From positions 6,292,903-6,356,902 of the forward strand of contig OZ038318.1 of assembly GCA_964035775.1 (NCBI GenBank): a stretch of DNA of 64,000 bases, given 5' to 3'. This DNA comes from Osedax frankpressi. Lineage: Eukaryota > Annelida > Polychaeta > Sabellida > Siboglinidae. The number at the start of each line of letters is the position of its first letter. Within the stretch, counting starts at the first letter, position 1. Of the stretch, positions 1 to 12,649 are shown one piece after another. The notes beneath the pieces are model-generated. The model saw nothing but the letters and a program-made list of their open reading frames with translations, did no database searches and had not been told where the DNA came from. Position numbers and translations under genes: made by a program.

Positions 1-179
1 TAGAATAAATGAATATAATATTTAGACTACGACATATTTAATACTTTAATAACTATAGTTAGTATGTATTGCAATTATTCACAACAACTTATAGTTATGA
101 AATATAGTGTACTAATTAAACTTCGTATATTAATTGATTTGTATTATTTTTGTGTTTAACAAACAAATAACAAATTTTG

Positions 180-1196
180 TAGAAAATTATATTATATATA
201 AAGTATACATATATTATATATAAAGTATTCATATATTATATATAAAGTATACATATGTTGTCTAAAAAGTATACATATATAAGTTATATATCTAGTAATT
301 ATACAAATATTATATATAAAGTATACATATATTATATATAAAGTATATATATGTTATATATAAAGTATACATATGTTATGTATAAAGTAAACATATATTA
401 TATATAAAGTATACATATATTATATATAAAGTATACATATATTATATATAAAGTATATATATTATATATAAAGTATACATATATTATATATAAAGTATAC
501 ATATATTCTATATAAAGTATTCATATATTATATATAAAGTATACATATATTATATATAAAGTATATATATATTATATATAAAGTATATATATATTATATA
601 TAAAGTATATATAAGTTATATATAAAGTATACATATATTATATATAAAGTATTCATATATTATATATAAAGTATTCATATATTATATATAAAGTATACAT
701 ATATTATATATAAAGTATTCATATATTATATATAAAGTATACATATATTATATATAAAGTATACATATATTATATATAAAGTATACATATATTATATATA
801 AAGTATATATAAGCTATATATAAAGTATTCATATATTATATATAAAGTATACATATATTATATATAAAGTATTCATATGTTATATATAAAGTATACATAT
901 ATTATATATAAAGTATACATATATTATATATAAAGTATACATATATTATATATAAAGTATTCATATATTATATATAAAGTATACATATATTATATATAAA
1001 GTATTCATATACTATATATAAAGTATACATATATTATATATAAAGTATACATATATTATATATAAAGTATACATATATTATATATAAAGTATTCATATAT
1101 TATATATAAAGTATATGTATATTATATATAAAGTATTCATATATTATATATATGTTATATATAAAGTATACATATATTATATATATATATAACAAT
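180..1196. repeat. 22-bp AT-rich minisatellite
   Basis: About 45 tandem copies of a 22-bp unit built on TATATAAAGTATACATATAT, with variants such as TATTCAT for TATACAT. The unit is nearly self-complementary A/T DNA. I see no coding potential. The first 180 bases are unremarkable AT-rich sequence. Confidence 0.95.
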
Positions 1197-1284
1197 TCAT
1201 TAGTTTGATTATTATTGTAGGAGGAAGTATTAAACAAATATGAAAAGCCGAAAAAAATAACTATTTTGTAGATTTTTTCTAAAA

Positions 1285-1312
1285 TGTTATATATTATATA
1301 TAATATATATAT

Positions 1313-1370
<58 letters not shown>

Positions 1371-1375
1371 ATATA
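1285..1375. repeat. (TA)n microsatellite
   Basis: A run of alternating T and A with few interruptions. From here to about 2160 the sequence is the downstream flank of gene A. It resembles the flanks downstream of genes C, D and E; for example, the 'aataactaaataag' stretch near 1840 recurs near 12290 and, in reverse complement, near 21335. Confidence 0.9.
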
Positions 1376-2168
1376 TTATTAGTGAATTATGATTAACATT
1401 TTTTCTATCCTTCTATTATCATAATTTGAGACCTACAAAAAACGAATGATTACAAACCCCGATATTTTTCGAATCCTTAAAGATATTGGAGATCTATTCA
1501 TGTATGTTTTAGTTATTAAAATTTGTGATTACAAACTTTTGAAATATATTCACAGCTAAAATTATTTTTAAAATCTGCTCCAATAGAAATATTAGTTATA
1601 ATTATTTATACAGTGTTTAAAACTGTTTGCGATTATAATTAATATTTACCTGAATTAAGTTGTAAGTCCTTACGTTGGGATATTAATATAACAATTATTA
1701 TGTGAAATAATATTATATATATTATTATTTAACCAGTGAACAAATAGATTCATCTCCATGTGTTCGTGTATATGAAGCCATTTATTATTCTATAGGTAAT
1801 TTGTGAATACAATATAATACTATTGAAATTGATTATCAATAACTAAATAAGTTAATTTAATTTCTAAATTTATACTTATTTACCAAATATTACCAACTAT
1901 ATTAGTGAGCTATGAATATATTATATTTTAAAGAAACAAAGTATGCAATTTATATTATGTATCATTCCCATTGTATAATATGTTAAACTAAATTAATATT
2001 ATAAATTATGCTTCATCATAGATATTTATTTTATATTATTTGAAATAATTTCACTTTTATAAATTAGATTAAAGTATTTATAAATATTAAGATTTATAAA
2101 TATTTGTATTCATAAATAAATATTAAGAATTATACAATTATTAATAAATAAACAAAAATATGAATAAA

Positions 2169-3582
2169 TTATTGCTTTGAGAGTCTAATGATATCATGTC
2201 CTGAAAGTTCTCTTGCATACATTTGCAGCTGTAAAAGGACAGTATATGTATTGGACAGTATATGTACAAGCATATGTATTAGTTATTTGAATACTTTCTT
2301 TATTAACCTCATCTACGAGTCCTGTATGGTAGAATCTATCACATCTAGCTCCTATATTCAGCATAAAAATATTTGATATAGATCCGATCATAACTTCGGA
2401 GCTCACTAATTCACGGTTGAAGTACGCCTTAATAGATTCTCCATTGAATACCAAGGCCACATGATTCCATGTATTAACATTCACCGTCTGTAAATTATCA
2501 AAACTTAATATATTTACTATCATGTATGTAAAATTTAAATTAAGAACATTTAAATTATATTCTATTATATATAAAAAATTATATTCACAATTATTTCTAG
2601 TAATATAACTAACTGCAAGTCCAGTAGATATTACAGTATTTTGTGTTGTTTTCCCCTCGTAGTATAACTTTCCCGAAGAGTATCCTGCTTCAAATGTTGA
2701 ATTTTGCATACAGTCGTTATGGCTTATTACTGCAGATTTTCCAGAAACTACGGATGGAAATATATTATTAATATTTTATTAATATATTTCATTATAATAG
2801 GCGTACTCTATTACATAAATATTGTTGATTTCGGTGTAATTTATTTAACTATTATTATATCATAAAGATGTGAAGAATAAAATACCTGAAGTTGGTTTAA
2901 AGAAGAAGGAAATCGAGAACTTCGTAACAATATTTCGACAGAAAAATCTTTCGATAAATGGTACTTTCAAGAATGCATCGCCGTTGAACTTTGCGACTTT
3001 ACCTCGTACATCGTCTGTTACCAAGACAACGTTTCCACTTCCGCATTGCACACTCTGCGCTTGGTTACAGGTAACGTCGTTGAGGTGTTCATCGTAAGGG
3101 AAGTGGAGCAGAATATCGCTGCTGCAAGATTCAATTGGGATACACTCGATGGAACTTACTTCATCGGTTGTAGTTGTTGCAATTGGACTTCCGATAACTC
3201 CGATTGCTTTACGAGTAATTGAAATTATAAATATATTATATAAATAGATTATTATTATTAATGATTGAAGAGATAATTACAATAAAATTCATAACATAAA
3301 CTTTATATGAAATTAATTGATATACGAATAATATAATATTAGATGAATGAGTATTATTAACGAACACATATTGAGTGGAAATAAGTTATGTAACAATGTT
3401 CATGAATGTTCACGATCAAGCAACATATCGTTTAATATTACATAGAGGAATTTTTAGCCTTTTTAGTTATGTAATTATGAATTATTAATAACATTTGTAG
3501 GTAATCAATGAATTATATAGTAATTTAATAATTAATACTTACCGAGCAAACACATCGATGCAAGACTAATTATATTCATCAT
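2169..3582 (-). CDS. Secreted single LamG-domain protein, gene A (5 exons)
   Basis: Five exons read on the minus strand: 3582-3543, 3206-2886, 2747-2614, 2487-2308 and 2228-2169. All have GT/AG junctions and compatible phases (1, 1, 0, 0), giving about 244 residues. Exon 1 encodes a signal peptide beginning MMNIISLASMCLL. The rest is one laminin-G/concanavalin-A-like beta-sandwich. Its recognisable signature in exon 4 is TWNHVALVFNGE, then YFN and GLVDE; the C-terminus is YARELSGHDIIRLSKQ. Six or more cysteines suggest disulfides. The protein is probably secreted; its ligand is unknown. It diverges from copies C and D at many residues, so it is the older paralogue. It lies head-to-head with gene E. 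The splice model is mine, and no stop interrupts it. Confidence 0.85.
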
Positions 3583-3670
3583 TTTTATTGATTTTTATAA
3601 TTTTTATATTTTAATGTTTTACTGATTCTATTAGTTCAGCTGATTTGAAATTGTATTCAGATGGTATTTT

Positions 3671-3736
3671 CTTATATAATATAATCTAATAACCATGTGA
3701 TATTATTAATCACTCAAGCATGAAATGTCATTGACG
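3671..3736 (-). promoter_or_regulatory. Conserved core-promoter block, gene A
   Basis: The reverse complement carries the block found upstream of genes C, D and E: a GCTTGAGTGATTAATA-like stretch, an E-box-like site and a TATATAAG-like TATA box. TATA lies about 90 bases before the ATG, as in the other copies. Here the E-box reads CACATG rather than CACGTG. This is inferred from conservation between copies. Confidence 0.6.
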
Positions 3737-4015
3737 TATAATTTGAAATTTTATAATTCAATGCTCATAATATCATTGATTGCGACACATGAATTTATTA
3801 TCATATATTTGAACTTTAATATATTTTGCAATCCATTTGTAATCCTAAATAATAATAAACGTAATCAGTAATAAATCTAAAACTATTACAATAGATATTG
3901 TTCATAAATTAATATATTAAAGATAAACGTACAGTGTACGTCGTTCACATAATGTATATGTTTGATATTTATTGTATAAATTATATTATTATTATTATTC
4001 ATTATCAATTACACT

Positions 4016-4215
<200 letters not shown>

Positions 4216-4673
4216 GTTATATTTGTATAGTTATTGCTATACAATATATTACTAATTTTTTATATTGTAACCATAATTTACTTTTAATGTATATGATTAA
4301 ATTATTGAGGTAATTATCCTATTGAGGGAAATTTATATTTCGTATGGAAATTTTATTATTATATCATCTGTATATATTTAAACAGAATGTGTACTGAAAT
4401 TTTTTAGTATACTATACTATTATGTTGTCCAAACTTAGAGATTTACACTTATACCCATATCTATTACCCATATCTATATACCCTCTATAGACTATATATT
4501 TTATAATTGTAGAACGTTGTTAATTTAAAATTTAATTTAATATAAATAAACAATATTTTAATTATTGAACCTTATATTTCTAAATAGATATATAGTTTTG
4601 AGAATTTGCTTAGTTATTATTTTAAAATAAAATTAACTTTTATGAAAACCAATCATCTTAATTTTCATATAAA

Positions 4674-5093
4674 ATGGCTAAACGAGAAAAACGGTTATCA
4701 CGTTATACTAAAAAATCAAATAAACCCGACAAAGTAACGGGAAAATACAAACTAAACAATAAAAGATCTAAATACTCGGCAGACGAAATTATTTTCAGGA
4801 ATATAATTAAAAAGATTGACGATAAGAAAAAGATTTGGACATCCAAGGATAACAATGAAGAGAGACATACTAAAGCATCATGCAATATAAACACACCTAG
4901 AATAAAGAACGTAACAAAGACAGCTATATCTAATAAACGTGGTAAGATCAATAAAAGATCGGCATTCTATGGAGCAGTGAAACGAATTCATTTGGACAGT
5001 CAGATTATCTCATTGGCTGATAAACTTACCAAAGATCATAAACCTCCATTGGTTCTTCGTAAACAAAATGATGAGGAATATTTAGAAGAATAA
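4674..5093 (+). CDS. Small basic intronless protein, unknown
   Basis: An uninterrupted frame of 139 codons starting at MAKREKRLSRYTKKSNK. The N-terminal two thirds is very rich in Lys and Arg; the C-terminus is acidic (NDEEYLEE). I see no signal peptide, membrane segment or known domain. The composition suggests a nuclear or nucleolar RNA- or ribosome-associated protein, but that is only inference. In this AT-rich DNA a frame of this length with varied codon use and no repeats is unlikely by chance. It sits in a segment of about 0.7 kb (about 4550-5270) that interrupts upstream sequence shared by genes A and C, so it may be an inserted, possibly retrocopied, gene. Confidence 0.6.
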   Translation: MAKREKRLSRYTKKSNKPDKVTGKYKLNNKRSKYSADEIIFRNIIKKIDDKKKIWTSKDNNEERHTKASCNINTPRIKNVTKTAISNKRGKINKRSAFYGAVKRIHLDSQIISLADKLTKDHKPPLVLRKQNDEEYLEE

Positions 5094-5573
5094 TGTGTAC
5101 AATGACAATACATAGGTTAATTGTGTTTAAAATAATATTAAACTCATACCTTATTTAATACATTTCTATTTAGTTGATAGATTAGTTATATATGTTATAT
5201 ATAATTTATCATCGAGAGAATTACTAATACAATATATATTCATAGTGAATAACCATACAACAATATGAAATAGTCATAGTAATAATTAATACTAGTAATA
5301 GTAATTATTAATAATAATTAATTATATTATAGTGATTAATAATAATAATTAATAATAGTAATATTAATTTAAAGTAATAATAAATTATATTAATTCTAAT
5401 TAATAATGCTAATTAAGTACAGTATCATTATTTTATTAATAAAATAATTACTTTTAAAAATAATTATCTAACATTCATATAAGTTTTAATTATTTCAGGT
5501 TAACAAATCATAGAAAAATGATAAAAATACCCATACAAATAAAAATGAGTTAACAAGAGCATTTGTTTATTGT

Positions 5574-5574
<1 letters not shown>

Positions 5575-5660
<86 letters not shown>
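5575..5660. repeat. (TA)n microsatellite
   Basis: Alternating TA in the upstream flank of gene A. The homologous tract near gene C is at about 14935-14985, where it adjoins a retroelement relic that is absent here. The sequence at 5270-6050 is therefore an empty-site version of the C flank. Confidence 0.9.
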
Positions 5661-5664
<4 letters not shown>

Positions 5665-6050
5665 TCTTTTTGGAAAATAAAGATATATCTAAAAATTAAT
5701 ACATAATAAAAAGAGATACAATAATCAATCAATATCAATTATATGTTTAAATGTTATAGATATAATATATCAACTAATATTGAGAGAGGTTAGTTCTACC
5801 TCATTAATCAACATGACGACATCTAGAAAAGTTTTAAAAAAATTATTTGCAATTGATATTTATACTTTGACATTTAGACCAAATTATTATTATCAATTAG
5901 ATGATACTTAGATGAAATAATTTAATAATGATTGTTATAATATGAATTACAAGTATTCATATTATTTAATTTCCTATGTTACAATATTTGTAGTTTCTTA
6001 TTTTATACTAATATATATATATATATATATATATATAAGTATGCAAATAT
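5660..6050 (+). repeat. Dispersed flank repeat, copy 1
   Basis: AT-rich sequence that recurs at about 15800-16190 in the same direction and, reversed, at about 16985-17150, 18535-18760 and 21940-22200. Shared landmarks are 'cataataaaaagagata' and 'attaatcaacatgacgac'. No reading frame is evident. It is part of the duplicated block that carries the secreted-protein genes. Confidence 0.75.
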
Positions 6051-6448
6051 TTGAAAATTATTGTAAATTAATATTTTGTATTATATAAGAGTTATTGTTT
6101 TCGAATATATTTTAAATAAAGTAACATTTAGAATTATTGAACTATATGTGATCGTCTAAATATAATATGTAAATAGAGGTTACTACTTAAGATGTATTCA
6201 TTTAGGGTAGATATGTTATTAGATGTGAATATATTAATAATAAATAATTAAAGATACATATAATCTTTATTAGAAACTAATATTACATTTATAAACATTT
6301 AGTTAATCTTTATCATATTATCTTTAGCTATTGTATGAGAACAATAGACATTATTGTTATCTTATTGAATTGATGTTTTAATAGAGGATTTTAACTCTTA
6401 ATTAGATTATGACTTCGAAATACTAAGTATATATGCTTATATATTATA

Positions 6449-6481
<33 letters not shown>

Positions 6482-6707
6482 GTGTGTATATATATCTTAT
6501 ACGTATATCATTAATATATTACTTTGTTAAATGTTAAACAATGTGTATTGTCATAATTTTATATTTATTCGTGAATTCATTTATTATTCTTTAGGATTAC
6601 AAATGGATCGCATCTAATATTAAATATCAAATATTAATAATACCAAGTATAAATATCAATCAATTATATTACGAGCATAGTATTATAAAATTACAAATCG
6701 CACGTCT

Positions 6708-6766
6708 GATATTTCACGCTTGAGTGATTAATAAGATCACGTGTTTCTAAGATACTAGTATATAAG
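6708..6766 (+). promoter_or_regulatory. Conserved core-promoter block, gene E
   Basis: Contains TTTCACGCTTGAGTGATTAA, then GATCACGTG (a palindromic E-box) and TATATAAG. The same order and spacing is found upstream of the LamG genes. The ATG lies about 315 bases downstream, further than in the LamG genes, so an extra 5' UTR segment or a spliced leader exon is possible. Confidence 0.6.
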
Positions 6767-7078
6767 ATGTTTTCATCCAAATACAATTTCAAAACATCTA
6801 AACCAATAGCATCAAAAATCATAAGAATATAACATCACTAAGGTAGTTATAATATAGATTACTATGATAATAAAGTATATCATAATATCATATTAAATTA
6901 ATTAATATATTAATATAATAATATATATATATACATAAATATATCTATAAAATTAATTTAATACTACATTCATAATTATCGATATGATTTTATATTAAAT
7001 ATCTAGATTCATTAATATTTCTTAATATCATAGGATTGAAATAAGTAAATCCAAGAAAAAAATTATAAAAGCAGTAAA

Positions 7079-9395
7079 ATGATGAAATTAATTACTCTTG
7101 TATCAATGTGTTTGATAGGTAAGTATTAATAATGATATTACTATATAATTAATTTATTACTTATAAATATTATTTATAATTCATATTTTATTCAAGAATA
7201 AAATTATTATACAACTTAATTCCACTTAATTTTCTTTTTTTCTTTTCAAAAGACATAATTTTAAAAAAACTTATCCAATTTCTGAAATATTGTATTAATA
7301 AATAAATTAATGTCATATAAACTTTTCTATTTTCATAATCTCTTCAATCATATTTATATAATTATATTTATAATTTAAATTATTTGTAAAGCAATCGGAG
7401 TTAACGGAAATTCCTCGTCGTGTTTTTCCATGTCCCAGGATGGTAACCGTACAGATGAAATGAGATTACAATACCGTTAGTCGTGCTTAACGAATATCGA
7501 ATAAGGGTATATTATATATTAAAGAGATATATCAATTGGTTTTCAACGTATAGTAAATTCAATTGCGCATTTCTTCTATCGAGTACATTATTTTATATAG
7601 GAACTATTTAAGTAAGAAGCTAACATGTTGATAATTAGATAAAACCCATATTCAGAATGGGCAGACTTTTCAAAATGTTCTCGGAGTTGCGGTGGTGGCA
7701 TGATGACTAGAGATCTTTGTAAATACGTTGAAGGAACATACGACACCTACGAAACTGTGAAGAGGGATTCCTTCCCTTGCCTAATGATACCATGCGACGG
7801 TTAGTCGACCATCTCTCACCTAGCCACCGGATATCACTTGAGTTATTATTCTTACTTTTTATAATAAGTTGAGATTCATTAAGGAAATAAGGAGTTGTTA
7901 TAAACTGCGACCTTCATTTCAGATCCTTTTGCCGGATCTGAATTTACAGAATGCGACAAGAAGTGCGGAGGAGGTCATAGACGTAGAACTGACAGGTATG
8001 GAAATGTACAGGAGATATCCTGTAATACTCAGACGTGCGATGAAGGTTGGTATTATTAATAAAGACTTTTATAATCTATTTAATTCTATTGAATATTAAA
8101 CAAATATATTTGTTATAATTCATGATTCTATAGTGTTATAAGTACTTTATCTTAATTATCCGTTATAATAATTTCTTTTCATTATTATTAGTTATAAGTA
8201 GCTGTAAAGCTGATCTGATATTCGTTTTGGATTCTTCCTTTTCTATCACTGACGGTCTCTTTTACGTCATGAAACAATTCACCATGGACATCGTAAGCTC
8301 GATTCCTATTGGTTAGTTTTTGAATATTTATTAGAAAATATGAATTATAATATGTATTCAAAATTATTAAATAATTAAAAATCATTAAATAACTATAAAA
8401 AACTAACATTTACGATTAAATGTTGTTACTATTAATCATATTACTTAATACATCAACTTACTTCAAAATCGTTTTACTTTTATCTAAAATATATTAAAAT
8501 ATTGAAAAGGTGAAAATAATACCAGAGTTGGAGCGATTAGTTTTTCCACTGATGTGAAAGTGCCAATCGAATTGGAACATCAAAATATACTTAGTTCTGA
8601 AGAAGTACGACAAAAGCTGTGGAAATTACCTTATTTGGCCGGATTAACTAATACTGCCGATGCTCTTATGGTGAGTGTTATTCTATATTATATTTCATTA
8701 TTACGATATCGGTTGTTATTTACTTAAATAAAGAAATAATCATTTATTTTATTTGATATACGATGCCGTTATAATATATTCTAAATAAGGATCTGCAAAT
8801 AATGTGTGTACTTTCCAAAATGCACGTGCTTAAAACATATTCACCAAATATAGAATACGGTAAGGATGTGCTACGAGCAGAAGCGCGATAACGTTAAACA
8901 GATCGCCATTGTAATAACTGATAGCAAGTCTAACGTATACTCCAAACGAACCATCCCAGAAGCTAGTTTTGCTCACAGTATGGGCATCGACATCGTGGTT
9001 ATCGGTAAGTCGTAGTTGATATACTTCTTGAAAATTAACCGTATCATTAATATGTTAATATTTATTGCGAGGCTATTATTATTACGCTTTCTATGTGATT
9101 ATAAGAATTACAAGAAATTTCCATTTTCTTTAACCGAACAAATCATTTCTTCAGGCATCGGAGAAGTCGACGATACCGAATTGCTCGCCATAGCTTCTGA
9201 CCCTTCGAGTTACTATCGAATTTCTAATGTCAAGGCTATCATGGATATCAGAAGCAAGGTCCTCAATACTTTATGTACCAAAGGTGTGTATATATATATA
9301 TAATAGATTATATCAAAATGAAGTTAACATAAATAAATTACTTTTCCAAAAATTATCATTACCAATCCTCGTCTATAGCTAAACAGAGGCCATAG
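7079..9395 (+). CDS. Secreted TSP1-TSP1-vWA protein, gene E (9 exons)
   Basis: Nine exons with clean GT/AG junctions: 7079-7118, 7392-7442, 7656-7799, 7923-8045, 8192-8311, 8510-8670, 8854-9004, 9155-9283 and 9379-9395. They total 936 bases, or 311 residues, with no internal stop. Exon 1 is the signal peptide MMKLITLVSMCL. Exons 3 and 4 are each a thrombospondin type 1 repeat, with WADFSKCSRSCGGG and CDKKCGGGHRRR motifs. Exons 5-8 are a von Willebrand A domain: DLIFVLDSSFSI is the DxSxS metal-site motif, followed by RVGAISFS, GLTNTADAL and IAIVITD. The family acts in extracellular adhesion or matrix binding, so a secreted adhesive or immune-type role is possible but unproven. A poly(A) signal is at 9547-9552. 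Promoter, exon 1, intron 1 and 3' flank match the LamG genes. Confidence 0.88.
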
Positions 9396-9546
9396 TATCG
9401 AAGAAATAGTCGCTTGCTTACCTTTGAGTTGTTCATCAAAATGTAAAAATAAGACTCCTACGACAACTACCGCACATGAAACCTAATTCGTATTATTTAT
9501 TTATTACTACGAATATAATTTACAAATTAAATGTATATGATGATTC

Positions 9547-9552
9547 AATAAA
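9547..9552 (+). terminator. Poly(A) signal of gene E
   Basis: AATAAA lies within a stretch (TATGATGATTCAATAAATAC) that is also found downstream of gene D at 21108-21113 and, reversed, downstream of gene C near 12550. This supports a shared 3' end. Confidence 0.6.
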
Positions 9553-9832
9553 TACATCAAATGTTTATATATGTTATATGATTATTTTTTAAAAGTGAAA
9601 TTATTTTAAATAATATCTATATTGCATAATAATTTGTAGAAATTAGATTTACTTATTTAGTTATTGATAATCTATTGAAATGTTATTTTATTGTATTAAC
9701 AAATTACCTATAGCAATAAGAATGTATTTCTTCGTATATAAGCAAATATATATACCACTATAGTAGTGAATGTAATTATACAATGATTAAATAATATATA
9801 TATATATATATATAACATCGTCTATATATTAA

Positions 9833-9917
9833 CTCTGTATATTAATTGATATTATCAATATATCATTATTGATATTATCAATAATGATATATTGATAATA
9901 TCAATTAATATACAGAG
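9833..9917. repeat. Perfect 42-bp-arm palindrome
   Basis: Bases 9833-9874 are the exact reverse complement of 9876-9917, with a single base between. The ends read CTCTG and CAGAG. Pairing continues through mixed sequence (TTGATATTATC), so this is not merely a TA run. It could extrude as a cruciform or be a folded-back duplication. It sits in the gene E 3' flank and is absent from the matching gene D flank near 21450. Confidence 0.9.
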
Positions 9918-9919
9918 GT

Positions 9920-10234
9920 TACATATATTACATAAATATGATTTCCTGTGAATACATACAAAACATATTATAATTGTCATTATTAAAGTATTATATATTG
10001 TATTGTCTAAATATTATAGTCAGTTATTCTATATGAGTTATATTGTAAGGTATGCTCAACAAAAAGCTATAAATATAATTAAATAATATTTATTTCTAAT
10101 TAGTTACATGTTGACGAGTATAGTTTATTTATATATAAAAATTTTATTTTACAAATAAAATTTATAATACTTATATATAGGTGAAATAAAATGTAATTAA
10201 ATTGTATCAAATTATCAAATTATTAGTTTATTGC

Positions 10235-10323
<89 letters not shown>

Positions 10324-11200
10324 TAACTATAACAATATAGTACACATCTATTATAAAATGAATTAATTACTACTTTTGCTACTAGAGGTTATTTTAAACA
10401 TAAATATTCATGTGAGTTTTTCCAAATTATTTTATATTAAATTTTTAATTAGACTATTCTGTTTAATTTAAGGTATATTCTACATAAAGAGATATACAAA
10501 GCAATAATATCAATGTATTTTGTTATCGATAATAATAAATTTAGGGTAGTATACATATATATATCGTAATGGAAACGAAACTTATTTTATGATAGCTAAT
10601 TTGGAGATATGTACATCATAATATATGACAAAATTGGAACCAATTAAATTAATAAAATTCTGAGTTAAACTGATTACTTAGTTTTTATATTCTTTTTATA
10701 TTAAATTGTTATATCTATAATTTTATGTTTATGAATTTATTATTATATTAGAATGTATACCAACATATTATTTATTTTCATTACGTATTAGAGTATTGCA
10801 TATTAAATAGTTACGAAATATCGTAAGTAAATTAATATTTACGTTATAATATTCGTATTAAGCTTTTTATATAATATACCGTTGAAGAATTAATTTAATT
10901 AGAGGAATAAGTTGTTTGAATGTTTTTAAAACTAAATATATATATATATTAAAACAATATAATAATATTAAAATATATAATATCTCAAATATAGAAATCT
11001 AACAAAATGAACTAATTTCATTAAAATTGTATAAATAAATAAATATAAGCGGTAAATTTAATGAATTTATTGAACATTTTCGAGTAGATATGTTTCAATA
11101 AATAATATTGAATAATAAATAAATAAATAAAAAAGTAAAAAGTAAAAAGTAAAAATATCATAATATAAATAAATAATAAATATATATAAAATTGAGACTA
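9920..11200. other. AT-rich intergenic sequence
   Basis: No gene is supportable. It contains a (TA)n tract at about 10238-10320 and short A/T-rich repeats. It separates gene E from pseudogene B. Confidence 0.7.
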
Positions 11201-11205
11201 GTAAA

Positions 11206-12016
11206 TGATTGCAAGGAAATTCTGATGACTTCATGACATGAAAGATATCTGGCATAAACTTGCAACTATAAATGGAAAGTTTGTTGAATTTAATCGATAT
11301 AATATGTAAATAATATAAATATATATATTAGTTATTAGTTATTAATTAATATTCTTGATATTGACCTCATCCACGAGTCCTGTATGGTAGAATTGACCAC
11401 ATCTAGCTCCGACATCCATTAGAACATCGATATTAGCCATAGCTCCAGTCATAACTTCGGAGCTCACAACTACACCGTTGAAGTACAATAGAAGAGATTC
11501 TCCATTGAATACCCACGCAACATGGTTCCACGTACCACTATGCAACATCTGTTAATTATGAATACATAATATATAAACTATACAATATAATTTAAATCAA
11601 GAACATTTAAATTATATTCTATTATCATTATTTTATTTTTAAAATTACAATTACAATTATTTCTTTTAATACTACTTACTGCAAGTCCAGTAGATACTAC
11701 ATTATTTTGTGTTGACTTTCCTTCGTTTCAAATCTTTCCAGAAGAATATCCTACTTCAAATGATGACCTTTTCTTATAGTCGCCATTGTTTATTACTGCA
11801 GACTTTCCAGAAACTACAGATGGAAATATAGTATAACGTTATACATTTCATTATTATCGGCGTACTCTATTATATAAATATTGTAAAATATATTTAAATT
11901 GTATTATATCTGAGACTAGAATTAAAAGGGTAGAATATCTGATGTTGTTTTAAAGAAGAATGAAAATGAGAACTTCGTAACGGTGTTACCACCAAAGTAT
12001 CCTCGGATGAACGGTA
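11206..12016 (-). pseudogene. Truncated LamG paralogue, copy B
   Basis: On the minus strand, sequences matching exons 2 (3' part only), 3, 4 and 5 of the LamG genes are present at about 12010-11935, 11824-11690, 11548-11366 and 11265-11206. Exon 4 is well preserved (GTWNHVAWVFNGE, then GARCGQFYHTGLVDE). Exon 3 has an in-frame TGA where the other copies read Phe-Tyr-Tyr. The exon 2 donor reads AT in place of GT. The final exon lacks the usual stop position. The promoter, signal exon and most of exon 2 are missing; at about 12010-12020 the copy joins directly to the 3' flank of gene C, which suggests a deletion or unequal exchange between tandem copies. Confidence 0.8.
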
Positions 12017-12649
12017 AATAATTTCAATATAGAGATTTAACTCCATCAAGTATCTTGGTAATCTTAAGTTGTACGTGATTCTATTGTTATGAAATCACTT
12101 ATGTCTATCAATAGTAAAATTAGGTTAGTATTGTATGAGATGTATTTTTGACGATAATAATTAATTTATAGACGATGTTTTAACTAATATATATTATTAT
12201 TTAATTAGTGTATAAATACATTCACCACCATTTTTACGTTTATATTAAGAAATAAATTCTCGTTTGTAATCAAATCTCAATAACTAAATAAGTGAATCTA
12301 ATTTTCATATTTATAAATACTTACGATATTTAACCAACTATATTAGTTCCGTAAGAAAATATTATAATGTAAAGAAATAAAGTATTCAATTTATATTATA
12401 ATATATTATACATATATGTAACTTTACCGTTGTATACTTACTATGTTAAACTAAGTTTATAAATTATGATTCATTATCAAACGTATTTGAAATAATTTCA
12501 TTTATAAAACATTATGTAAAACATATGAATGTGATGTATTTATTGAATCATCATATACATAAAATACAAGTTGTATATGTATTCGTAAATAAATAAATAA
12601 TATGAATTAAAAAAGTATAAATAAATTTAAAAAATTAATGACTAGAAAA

